7,426 nt of DNA from positions 1 to 7,426 of the forward strand of contig JAJYRT010000090.1 in the NCBI GenBank assembly GCA_021793945.1. The letters run 5' to 3'. Under the pieces are notes generated by a model, which saw only the letters and a program-made list of their open reading frames with translations, made no database searches and was not told where the DNA came from. Below, piece by piece: positions 1 to 7,300 of the stretch (positions are counted from its first letter, which is position 1; every line of letters begins with the position of its first letter). Both the position numbers and the translations under genes were made by a program. This DNA comes from Thermoplasmata archaeon (GTDB lineage: Archaea > Thermoplasmatota > Thermoplasmata > Thermoplasmatales > Thermoplasmataceae).

Positions 1-131
1 TTATCGGCGCTGGCAGAATCTCAGTGACGACATACACGCCATATGTATGGGAGGGGTTGGTGATAATGGTAGGATATCTGGTCATAAGCCTTGTTGTTTC
101 CATTATAATATATAACAGGCGTGAAATTTAA
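1..131 (+). CDS. C-terminal end of a membrane protein, probably an ABC-2-type permease (5' end outside window)
   Basis: An open frame runs from base 3 to a TAA at 129-131 and has no start in the window, so only the last 42 residues are visible. They contain one strongly hydrophobic helix of about 20 residues (starting near GLVIMVGYLV), followed directly by a short polar tail, YNRREI. A final membrane helix ending in an Arg-Arg-Glu/Asp-Ile type tail is common in ABC-2 drug/polysaccharide export permeases, which is why I suggest that family. This is inference from a short tail only. A membrane anchor at the end of another protein, even a C-terminally anchored substrate-binding protein for the following transporter, cannot be excluded. 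The gene is on the same strand as the sugar operon, but 89 or more bases and a promoter separate them, so it is probably a separate unit. Confidence 0.55.
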   Translation, partial: IGAGRISVTTYTPYVWEGLVIMVGYLVISLVVSIIIYNRREI

Positions 132-148
132 TCCACTAAAATTTCCAC

Positions 149-153
149 TTTTT
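149..153 (+). terminator. Possible U-tract terminator of the upstream gene
   Basis: A run of five T lies 18 bases after the upstream stop codon, within the sequence CACTTTTTCTGG. Archaeal termination often needs only a short U-tract. A second T7 run follows at 194-200, just ahead of the operon promoter, and could act as a backup. There is no clear stem, so this rests on position and base composition only. Confidence 0.25.
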
Positions 154-200
154 CTGGACTTAAGGAATACAGCCCTGTCAATCATTATCATCATTTTTTT

Positions 201-214
201 AAAAAAATATATAT
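201..214 (+). promoter_or_regulatory. Archaeal TATA promoter of the sugar-transport operon, predicting a leaderless transcript
   Basis: TATATAT at 208-214 is preceded by seven A (201-207), a purine-rich stretch where the TFB recognition element (BRE) would lie. The archaeal TATA box is usually centred about 26-28 bases before the transcription start. That puts the start near 237-239, right on the ATG at 239. The mRNA of the first permease would then be leaderless or nearly so. The T7A7 block (193-208, ATTTTTTTAAAAAAAT) is a perfect 16-bp palindrome overlapping the promoter and could also be a regulator site or a bent-DNA element. The TATA position is seen; the transcription start is inferred. 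Confidence 0.6.
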
Positions 215-238
215 CATGTAATGCACATAAGGATGCAT

Positions 239-1114
239 ATGGATTCTGAATTCTCTGGTATCAGGGAGAGAAGATTCAAGATAACAAGGAAGTATCTTGT
301 GTATGTTCTCTTTGCTTTGCCAGCAATCGCTTATGTTATCGGGCTGTCAATTATTCCGGCGATTACTGTGGTGTACGAGAGCTTCCTGGTTGCCGGTAAA
401 TTCTCACTTTATAATTATTCTGTACTGCCGAGCTACGGGCTTTACGCATCAATAGGGAACACCCTTATTGTAAGTGTTGGCGCCCTGCTTATACAGTTGA
501 TCCTCGCGCTTGCGATCGCAATGGTCATGATGAAGCCGTTTGCCGGTAGCAAGATCTTTTCGTCAATAGTGATAATTCCCTTCGGGATTTCAACAATCGT
601 CAGTGCCTTTATCTTCAGCCTTATTTTCACAAATGTTGGCGGTTTTGCAAATGGAGTACTGGTTGCATTCGGCTTCAAGCCTGTCGTATGGTTCTCTTCC
701 TCAATTTCAGACCTTGGGGTAGTCATGTTCTCGGATTTCTGGAAGAATACACCACTGGTTGCTCTTATTCTGTATGGCGGGCTATCCTCCGTTTCCCCCA
801 CGCTCTATGAAGCTGCGTCGGTTGATGGAGCCGGCGCTTTCAAAAGGTTCACTCATATTACACTGCCTGCCATAGCACCCCTCATATCAATAGCGTTGCT
901 GGTAAGAGGAGTCAGCGAATTCAACATATTCGCGCTCCCTCTGGTTCTCATAGGATATCACCCACTGATCCTGAACACTCTTATATATGAAAACTACTCA
1001 ACTCTTGCAACAAGACCGATTTCATATGCAGCCGCTACTGTACTGTTACTCATAATCATGGCATATTCCATATTCGTCCTCAAGATAGGAGGTGCAAAGC
1101 AGTATGCCAAATAA
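239..1114 (+). CDS. Sugar ABC transporter permease, MalF-like (CUT1 type)
   Basis: One of two membrane subunits of a binding-protein-dependent importer. It should pair with the permease encoded next to form the sugar channel and dock on the ATPase. Six hydrophobic segments are visible, starting with the helix after the basic N-terminus (RERRFKITRKYLVYVLFALP). The cytoplasmic EAA loop that contacts the ATPase is intact: E-A-A-S-V-D-G-A-G begins at nt 809 (residue 191 from this start), with the matching I-T-L-P at residues 207-210. At about 291 residues it has the short form usual outside enteric bacteria, lacking the long periplasmic insert of E. coli MalF. In-frame ATGs exist at 221, 233 and 239. 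I choose 239 because the TATA box at 208-214 predicts transcription starting at about 237-239, and because AAGG (229-232) would sit six bases upstream on any longer message. The gene overlaps the next by 11 bases. The family is clear; the actual sugar is not shown by the sequence. Confidence 0.88.
   Translation: MDSEFSGIRERRFKITRKYLVYVLFALPAIAYVIGLSIIPAITVVYESFLVAGKFSLYNYSVLPSYGLYASIGNTLIVSVGALLIQLILALAIAMVMMKPFAGSKIFSSIVIIPFGISTIVSAFIFSLIFTNVGGFANGVLVAFGFKPVVWFSSSISDLGVVMFSDFWKNTPLVALILYGGLSSVSPTLYEAASVDGAGAFKRFTHITLPAIAPLISIALLVRGVSEFNIFALPLVLIGYHPLILNTLIYENYSTLATRPISYAAATVLLLIIMAYSIFVLKIGGAKQYAK
1087..1093 (+). promoter_or_regulatory. Shine-Dalgarno site AGGAGGT deciding the start of the second permease
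   Basis: AGGAGGT lies inside the end of the first permease gene, ten bases before the ATG at 1104. An in-frame GTG at 1092 would give four more residues, but it sits within this ribosome site, so the ATG is the better start. The strong site inside an operon, contrasted with a likely leaderless first gene, fits the pattern described for archaea. Confidence 0.65.
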
Positions 1115-1928
1115 GACAAATCCACTAATTTACATTGTGGTTTTGGCCCTCGCGCTTCTCTTCTTTTATCCTTTCTGGGTCCTTTTCCTCATTGCATTTG
1201 AACCAACAAAGCTTACCTTCGGCCTTATATATCCACTGCAATTTCCTCTGGAGATAACATTAACCAACATTGTCAATTCCTTCAATCAGGTCGATCTTCT
1301 CGGCCCTTTAATGAGGAGCCTGGAGGTAGCATTTATTGTGGGTGGGCTTGCGTTGCTTCTTGGAATTCCTGCTGGTTACGGCATTGCCAAGCTTACGGCC
1401 AGGATATCAAACAAGATAATAGCATTCCTTTTCATCATTAACATGATGCCTGGCCTTGTAATTGCAATACCCATCTCCCTCTACTTTTATTCTGCCCACC
1501 TGGAGAATACTGTTCTTGGAGTGGCGCTTGCCCAGGAGCTTGTTGTTCTTCCACTGACTGTTTTCATCATAATGGGGGGATTCAGGTCACTTCCCCGGGA
1601 TCTTGAGAACCAGGCTCGCGTCGATGGCGCGCCATTGAGTTCCACATTTGCTAGGGTTCTTCTTCCCCTTATCAGAGTACCAATCCTGATAGCGTTCATA
1701 CTTTCCTGGATGACTTCATGGGATGAGTTCACCTATGCGTTTATCGTTGCACCAATTGTCCCGACGGACTCAACTTTTCCCGTAGCCCTTTATAACTACG
1801 TAACCAGGGATCTCCCGCTTCAATCTGCAACCTTTGCGCTGGTTGCCACAGTCCCGGTGATCGTACTCGTCGTTGTGTTCCAGAAATACCTCAAGGGGCA
1901 GTACCTGTCTGGAGGCCTGATCGGATGA
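1104..1928 (+). CDS. Sugar ABC transporter permease, MalG-like (CUT1 type)
   Basis: Second membrane subunit of the importer, 274 residues from this ATG, close to the normal MalG-family length. It begins with a hydrophobic helix carrying FFYPFWVLFLIAF, like the first helix of this family, then has five more membrane segments and ends in a typical K-Y-L-K-G-Q-Y-L-S-G-G-L tail. The ATPase-contact loop is recognisable by the ARVDGA and LLP elements (glutamate at nt 1605, residue 168). The canonical E-E-A-A-R-I-D-G reads E-N-Q-A-R-V-D-G here, so the EAA core is altered while the downstream D-G is kept. The gene overlaps its upstream partner by 11 bases and the ATPase by 4. It should form a heterodimer with the first permease. 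The family is certain from motifs and context; the substrate is unknown. Confidence 0.88.
   Translation: MPNKTNPLIYIVVLALALLFFYPFWVLFLIAFEPTKLTFGLIYPLQFPLEITLTNIVNSFNQVDLLGPLMRSLEVAFIVGGLALLLGIPAGYGIAKLTARISNKIIAFLFIINMMPGLVIAIPISLYFYSAHLENTVLGVALAQELVVLPLTVFIIMGGFRSLPRDLENQARVDGAPLSSTFARVLLPLIRVPILIAFILSWMTSWDEFTYAFIVAPIVPTDSTFPVALYNYVTRDLPLQSATFALVATVPVIVLVVVFQKYLKGQYLSGGLIG
1911..1915 (+). promoter_or_regulatory. Shine-Dalgarno site GGAGG of the ATPase gene
   Basis: GGAGG sits nine bases before the ATG at 1925, inside the last codons of the preceding permease. It supports that ATG. A second in-frame ATG at 1937 is less well spaced. Confidence 0.6.
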
Positions 1929-3001
1929 ATGTAAAGATGAAATATGAAAATGTGTACAAATATTATAAAAGCAGCAAGATTCTCAACAAGCTCGATCTCG
2001 AGATTTACGATGGGGAATTTCTCGTTATACTGGGTCCATCTGGAACGGGGAAGACTACACTATTGAGGGTTACTGTTGGAATAGAGGACCTGACTGCGGG
2101 AAAGATTATCATGGATGGGGTTGACATAAGTAAACTGCCGCCGAACAAGCGAAACATAGCCATGGTTTTCCAGAACTATGCCCTTTATCCAAACATGACA
2201 GCATACCAGAACATTGCTTTCCCCTTGAAGATGGCAAGGAAACCACGATCAGAGATAAAGAAGAAAGTTAGCGAGATCTCCGAAACTCTTAAGATAGCCG
2301 AGGTGCTGGAAAAGAACGTAACACTCCTGAGTGGGGGGCAGAAACAGCGGGTTGCACTGGCACGAGCTCTGGTCCGCGACCCAAAAATATTCCTTCTTGA
2401 TGAACCACTCAGCAATCTTGACGCAAGAGTCAGGGTTGTTGCGAGGAGTGAATTGAAAAAGATTCAAAAAGAGTTGGGGCACACGTTCGTTTACGTTACC
2501 CATGATCAATCCGAGGCAGGCAGCCTTTCTGACCGGGTAGCTATACTTAGGTCAGGCAGGATAGAGCAGATTGGAACCTATGAAGAACTTCTTGATGAAC
2601 CCCGCAGCACGTGGGTTGGAGACTTTATAGGAGATCATCCCATGAATTTTATCAATGGTGAAAAATTCGGTTTGCCAAAAGGGACACTGGGCTTCAGGGA
2701 TTCCTGGGCAACGATAGGAGACGGAGAGATAAGTGGAACAGTGGAGCTCTGCCAGCTAGGCGAGGAGAGTTACCATATTCAGTGCTCCATTGACAGTTCA
2801 GGAGCTAATCAGGACATAGACTACGGAGAGGGTGAAAATTCGAGTGAAGCATCGACTGGCACCGGGAATTTCCTCAGGTCTACAGTGGGCGTAAGATCCT
2901 CCAAGAAATATGCTGTTGGAGATCGTATCCGCTTTCATCTTGACAAATTCAACGTGTATGACCCCGAAGGAAAGTTGATCGAGTCAGTGAATGCCAAATG
3001 A
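1925..3001 (+). CDS. Sugar ABC transporter ATP-binding protein, MalK-like
   Basis: The ATPase that powers the importer, 358 residues, the usual MalK/UgpC length. All nucleotide-binding motifs are present in order: Walker A GPSGTGKTT (37-45), Q-loop Q83 in VFQNYALYP, signature LSGGQKQR (135-142), Walker B IFLLDEP (155-161), D-loop SNLDA (163-167) and H-loop THDQ with H193. After about residue 235 comes the MalK-type sequence FIGDHPMNF, then a C-terminal region resembling the OB/TOBE regulatory fold: a beta-rich stretch around 255-289 and a closing D-K-F-N-V-Y-D-P-E-G-K-L-I (340-352) similar to the family's 'hlFD.eG' end. Between these halves lies an acidic, Ser/Gly-rich stretch (about 290-316), probably a flexible loop. 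The family's usual EAM after the H-loop reads EAG here. The start codon overlaps the previous stop as ATGA (1925-1928), and the stop overlaps the hydrolase start the same way (2998-3001). Function is very likely; sugar specificity is not visible. Confidence 0.93.
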   Translation: MNVKMKYENVYKYYKSSKILNKLDLEIYDGEFLVILGPSGTGKTTLLRVTVGIEDLTAGKIIMDGVDISKLPPNKRNIAMVFQNYALYPNMTAYQNIAFPLKMARKPRSEIKKKVSEISETLKIAEVLEKNVTLLSGGQKQRVALARALVRDPKIFLLDEPLSNLDARVRVVARSELKKIQKELGHTFVYVTHDQSEAGSLSDRVAILRSGRIEQIGTYEELLDEPRSTWVGDFIGDHPMNFINGEKFGLPKGTLGFRDSWATIGDGEISGTVELCQLGEESYHIQCSIDSSGANQDIDYGEGENSSEASTGTGNFLRSTVGVRSSKKYAVGDRIRFHLDKFNVYDPEGKLIESVNAK

Positions 3002-4173
3002 CATCCTCCCCGGACCTGATGGAGCAATTGAGAATGCTCAGAAGTCCCGAGGGCTGGCTTTACGCCGGCCTGCCAAAGTTCCGGGCGATTTTCGGAAGAG
3101 ACTCAATTATTTCCTCAATGGAGTATCTGGGTACAGACAACTCCATAGCTTCCTCTACCCTATCTGCCCTGATGCTCCTCCAGGGAAGGAAATATGACCC
3201 TGTGAATATGGAAGAACCGGGAAAAATAATACATGAAAACCAGACTGATCCTGCACTCATCAAAAGCAGATCCAAAACAGTCCCCTGGCTAAGGTCAGGA
3301 AGGAATTATTTTTCAGTTGACAGCACACCCCTGTATGTAATTTTGGCAGAAATGCTATATTCTGTGGAAAAAGTGGCCCTGACTCAGGAAGTCAGAAAAT
3401 CAGTGGCGGAAGCGCTTTCATGGATAATTAAGGACGGGATGAATGGATACTTCCTTTCCTACAGGAAACCCCCACTGGATTCAGGACTGCAATCCCAGAG
3501 CTGGCGGGATGGAATAGGGTCAATACTCGATCAGATGAAGTCTCCTGTAAGCGTTATAGGCGTGCAGGGGTATGCATACCGGGCTTTGCGCAAATCAAAA
3601 GAATTGCTCTCTGCCGGATTCATTGAGAGCCCTTCCACGCTGAATGAAGCAATAGACAAAGCCATAAACTTTCTTCAGGAAAATGTATACGATTTCTTCA
3701 GCCTGGACGACGAAAACTATCTGGGGTTGGCAATAGATGGAGACGGGGTCTTGAACCAGGCAATAACCAGCGATCCTGGGCATCTCCTTTTTTCCGGCAT
3801 GCTGACAAGGAGCCAGCAGGAATCCATAGTGAGCAGGCTGTTTGAACCCGATCTAATGACAGATTACGGTATACGGTCTCTTTCATCCGAAGACAGAAAT
3901 TTCGATCCCAGGGCTTACCAAAGGGGTTCTGTATGGCCACACGACAACTGGATTATTGCCATCGGACTGAAGGAATGCGGATACAGCAAGGAATATGTTG
4001 AATTGAGGGATAAACTGATTACAGCATCTGAATTTCTTGGTGGATTGCCTGAATATTTTGGCGTGGCGTCTGACGGGCATATACTCCCTGTATCAAAGAT
4101 GAGAATAAAGCCCTGTTTTCCGCAGGCGTGGTCTACAGGGGCATTGCATTATTTTACCTCCAACGGAAAATAG
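2998..4173 (+). CDS. Glycogen-debranching-type glucosidase (amylo-alpha-1,6-glucosidase family), catalytic domain only
   Basis: A cytoplasmic hydrolase of 391 residues without signal peptide or membrane helix. It carries the ordered motifs of the amylo-alpha-1,6-glucosidase (glycogen debranching, GDE_C-like) (alpha/alpha)6-barrel: FGRDS (32-36), EEPGKIIHE (72-80), VDSTPLY (107-113), QSWRDG with D171, GVQGYAYRA, SDPGHLLFSGML, and GSVWPHDN (310-317), with LPEYFG (E352) near the end. By analogy with the family D171 and E352 are candidate acid and base; this is inferred. The family's bacterial and archaeal members I recall carry an N-terminal beta-rich domain and are roughly 600-750 residues. Here the ORF opens about 20 residues before the catalytic domain, and an in-frame stop at 2959-2961 excludes a longer start. 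Some positions differ from the usual motif as I remember it (YQRGS for YHNGS, SQSWRDG for NQGWKDS). The start overlaps the ATPase stop as ATGA, with a weak GTGA (2987-2990) as ribosome site. The likely role is releasing glucose from imported alpha-linked oligosaccharide. Another alpha-glycosidase specificity, for example on trehalose-like sugars, is possible. Confidence 0.82.
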   Translation: MTSSPDLMEQLRMLRSPEGWLYAGLPKFRAIFGRDSIISSMEYLGTDNSIASSTLSALMLLQGRKYDPVNMEEPGKIIHENQTDPALIKSRSKTVPWLRSGRNYFSVDSTPLYVILAEMLYSVEKVALTQEVRKSVAEALSWIIKDGMNGYFLSYRKPPLDSGLQSQSWRDGIGSILDQMKSPVSVIGVQGYAYRALRKSKELLSAGFIESPSTLNEAIDKAINFLQENVYDFFSLDDENYLGLAIDGDGVLNQAITSDPGHLLFSGMLTRSQQESIVSRLFEPDLMTDYGIRSLSSEDRNFDPRAYQRGSVWPHDNWIIAIGLKECGYSKEYVELRDKLITASEFLGGLPEYFGVASDGHILPVSKMRIKPCFPQAWSTGALHYFTSNGK

Positions 4174-4202
4174 GATAATATTATCTCTTTCCTCGTTTCT
4201 CC
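4174..4202 (+). terminator. Probable terminator of the sugar operon: 12-bp palindrome plus pyrimidine tract
   Basis: GATAATATTATC (4174-4185) is a perfect inverted repeat starting on the base after the hydrolase stop. It is followed by a pyrimidine-rich run (CTCTTTCCTCGTTTCTCC, ending at 4202). The stem would be weak and has no loop, so the T-rich tract may matter more than a hairpin. A small regulator binding site is an alternative reading of the palindrome. Confidence 0.35.
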
Positions 4203-4224
4203 GCTTCACATGGGTGCGCGCTTC

Positions 4225-4232
4225 AAAAAAAA
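4225..4232 (-). terminator. U8 tract, likely terminator for the surface-protein gene
   Basis: Eight consecutive A on the + strand give T8 in the transcript of the leftward gene, about 118 bases beyond its stop codon. A nearer, shorter T-rich stretch (+ strand A-runs at 4312-4323) may also contribute. Archaeal termination commonly uses such tracts. The two convergent transcripts would therefore overlap little. Confidence 0.4.
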
Positions 4233-4292
4233 GTCCTTTGTCATTGGGATGAGTTTATCATTTCACTATTAGCATTAGACTGCAGACCCAGA

Positions 4293-4303
4293 TTTATTTT
4301 TAA
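4293..4303 (+). promoter_or_regulatory. Orphan TATA-like element in the convergent gap
   Basis: TTTATTTTTAA is followed about 25 bases downstream (from its centre) by ATG at 4323, the same geometry as the operon promoter and its leaderless start. That ATG opens a 16-codon frame (MKGRRLFPELFPPTYP, stop at 4371-4373), whose second half is antisense to the last codons of the surface-protein gene. No coding signature can be assessed at this length. The AT-rich tract may instead simply be the T-rich end of the leftward transcript read from the other strand. Confidence 0.2.
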
Positions 4304-4331
4304 GAAATTGGAAATTTGAAAAATGAAAGGC

Positions 4332-4361
4332 AGGAGGTTATTCCCGGAATTATTTCCTCCT
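4332..4361. repeat. Inverted repeat straddling the stop codon of the surface-protein gene
   Basis: AGGAGG (4332-4337) and CCTCCT (4356-4361) are complementary arms, and the interval contains a second small palindrome, ATTCC-C-GGAAT (4340-4350). The right arm encodes the final arginines of the leftward protein. The structure might stabilise or terminate that mRNA. The arms are only six bases, so it may be chance. Confidence 0.25.
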
Positions 4362-7300
4362 ACGTATCCTTAGAATATAAACGGCAGCTCCTGCCGCTAT
4401 GGCGATTGCTAAGACCAGGGCGATGATTTCAATATCTGTGGTAGTAAGACCGAAGGGGGAGCCGCTGAATTTTATGTCAATGGTTGCCCCGCCCCTAACA
4501 GCAACGCTGCCTGTGCCATTAGTTATAGTGTAACCGGATATTCCATTTACGGTATAGGAATATGTTCCATTTGGCAGCTGCACCACCATTTCATCAGTGG
4601 TAGAGTTGTACATTGTGCCATTTATGCTAATTACCCACTTCATCCCTGTGGGAAGGCCGGTTTCCTTAATGTCAATGGCATACTTGAGCAAGCTGAAACT
4701 TGCCTGTACGGTCTCAGGGCCTCCGCTGAGTCTGAAGGTTCCTGGCGTGCCACCGAAAGATGAATTGCCGCTGAAAAGGGTGTAATAATAAAAGGTATTA
4801 TTCTCTGCTGAGAAAGTGATGGATGGACCGGTAGTGGTGAATGTTTCACCGTTACTCAGCTTCAGTGTCCACGATGTTCCCGCAGGCAGGCCTTTTTCGG
4901 TCACTGTAACGCTGTAAAACGTTTGAGGAGATATTACTGTAATGGTTTCACTTGTCAGTCCTACGGCGTATATTTTCTGGTTTGAAGTGTCAAGTATCAT
5001 GGATATGGCGGAGGAGGAGTTCAGGCCAGGGAAGCTGCTGATAACCTTTGCGGATGAAGGATTGTAGACGGTGAAATTTCCATTGGAATAAAGAGAGGAC
5101 GTAGCAACAGAGCTGAAGTACATATATCCGTTGATCGGGTCATATACACCTCCGGTAACTATGCTTCCAGAATATGTCCTGCCTCCAAGGCTGCTGACAA
5201 GCTCAATCGATTGTGCAACCGTTCCAGTACTTTCATTAAAGACCTCTACAAATCCGGCACTTTCACTGGAAACGTAGAGTGTCCCAGGTTCTCCAGCAAT
5301 TACCTGAAAAGCAGAAAAGCCGCTAATGAAGGTAAACTGTCTTACCGATCCGGTAGTGGTATTGAGTTCAATCAAGCTACTTCCCGTACTATTCAGCATG
5401 AAGAGGTTCTGGTGGTACGGTATCATTACGCTGTCGCCGAGATCCAGACTGACGGTGAAGTCTTTTACAACACCAGTATTTATATTAACTCCAAAAACAG
5501 TACCCGTTGAATTGGCTACATAAACCATGTTTCCGATCCCGCTTATTAGGGCAGTAAGTTCACCGGGCAACTGTACTACGCTGTCAATGGTTCCGTTGTT
5601 TGGATAAACGGAAGCCAGATCATTGTAGTAATTATCAACAACGTAGAACATGGAATTGATTGGGTCAAAGTAGGCAGCAATCGGTGAAACTAACGAGAAA
5701 CTCAGGTTATGAGGTAGGTAATCAGTTGCGATTAGAGCATTATCAGAAGTGTTGTAGACCTGAATGAATGCGCTCGATCCTGCATGAACCGGTATCAGCA
5801 TGATCCCAAGAGCCTGGTCGTAGGCACCATATAAAGAAATGGTAGAGGAGGTTACCGGGATATATGAGTCCCCAGGATAGGATGTGCCGTTATTAAGGCT
5901 CACCGTATTGCTCACAGATCCAAATGTCTGGCTCTGGGGAGACTGGAAGTACACGTACCGTGTGATGTTGTAATCTGATACCGACACAACAAGGCTTGAA
6001 GGATATGCCTCATATCCATCAGACCCTGCAATGTTTACCTCGTAAGACCCAGGCAGAAGCTTTAGTTGTGTTGTATTCGATATAGAAGAGTACGTCTTTC
6101 CGCCGATAGCGACAGACCACATCACACCGGAGGGCAAGCCCGTCTCGTTGAAATCAACGTTATATTGCTCATAAAACTGAAGTGTTTTTGTTGATCCATT
6201 TACTACAAAATATCCGTGAATCGAAGGTGCTCCGCTATAGCTTGTGGAAATGTTAAGGTCGTAGGTGCCGTTTGGCAGGGGAAGGAAGACGCTCTGGTTG
6301 GAGAGTTGCATTGATTCATACACCTGCGCCAGCGGACTGTCCATTGATGGCTGTATCTGCACACTCCAGGTGTTTCCAGCTGGTATCAGGTTTCCCACTT
6401 CGATAGTGACATTGAAAGTAGGAGCCTGAGATATTTCCTCCAAATAATTATTTGAACCTGCGGCCAGAAGTATCTGTGCGCCTGGTATATATGTCATAAG
6501 TCCTGCACCAGAGAGTGAGGGGGCGTTGATCGAACCAACAGTTTCATTTAACATCGGGTTGAATATTGTGATATTGTCTGTGCCGGATTGCAATATGTAA
6601 ATCAATCCGTTTGACGGGTTCAGAGCTATACTCTGCTGTGGGCTTCCCAGTGGCACGGTATAAAATGGAGTAGCATCATTGGACAGATAGTTTACTTTCG
6701 CTTCATTTATTATGAACATGCTGTTGTTGTGGCTGTTGGCTATGTAAATGGAATTTGTGTAAGGGTCATAAATCGCCTGGGAAGGATATGATCCAGCTAC
6801 ACTGTACGGATATATGTTTACATAACTGCTTGCGTTTATAATGTGGATATTGTCGTCGCTTTCCCCGACATAGACCTGATTGGTAACATTACTGTAAGTC
6901 AGTGCTGCTGGGCCAATACCTACTCCAAGATTCTGAACTGTGTTGTAGTTGTTGAGATTGATCACTGCAATATCGTTATTGCTTGGAAAGGCAACAAACA
7001 GGGTGTTATTGCGGCTGTCATATGCAAGTCCGTCTGGATTTGCATATTGCAAACTCACGGTTCTCGTAATTGAGTTTGTCTCAGGATTTATCAGGGCTAC
7101 CTGGCCAGGGCTTGCCGAAACCGCAGCGAAGATGGTATTATTGGCATAAATGATAGAGGAAACCTGGGCAGAGAACCTAATGGACTTAACAAGTGCGCCA
7201 TTCAGAGAATACACGTTTACATCAGAACTGTATTTCCCTGAAACGTATAGAAGATGATTCTGCGGGTCATAGGCTATAGAGTTGGAAGCCGGTGAATTTA

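Noticed and set aside
181..195. Short ATCATTATCATCATT direct repeat before the promoter, considered as an operator or CRISPR-like repeat
   Set aside because: Only a few trinucleotide steps in AT-rich DNA, with no spacing or symmetry beyond chance.
221..223. ATG at 221 as start of the first permease
   Set aside because: The TATA box ends at 214, so the message would begin after this codon; ATG 239 fits better, although a different promoter further upstream would reopen the question.
442..801. A 119-codon open frame on the - strand opposite the first permease
   Set aside because: It is fully inside a clear permease gene, has no recognisable domain, and its sequence is what the complement of hydrophobic codons gives.
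1092..1094. GTG as start of the second permease
   Set aside because: It lies within the AGGAGGT ribosome site; the ATG at 1104 is correctly spaced from it.
2249..2509. Open frame on the - strand opposite the ATPase motifs
   Set aside because: It overlaps the signature and Walker B coding region of an intact ATPase gene; no start signal or domain supports it.
2991..3197. A 68-codon + strand frame starting just before the hydrolase
   Set aside because: It reads a different frame through conserved hydrolase motifs (FGRDS region), so it is a shadow.
5211..5510. A 99-codon + strand frame within the surface-protein gene
   Set aside because: It runs opposite the second propeller, whose repeat strands are continuous in the - strand frame; no ribosome site or domain.
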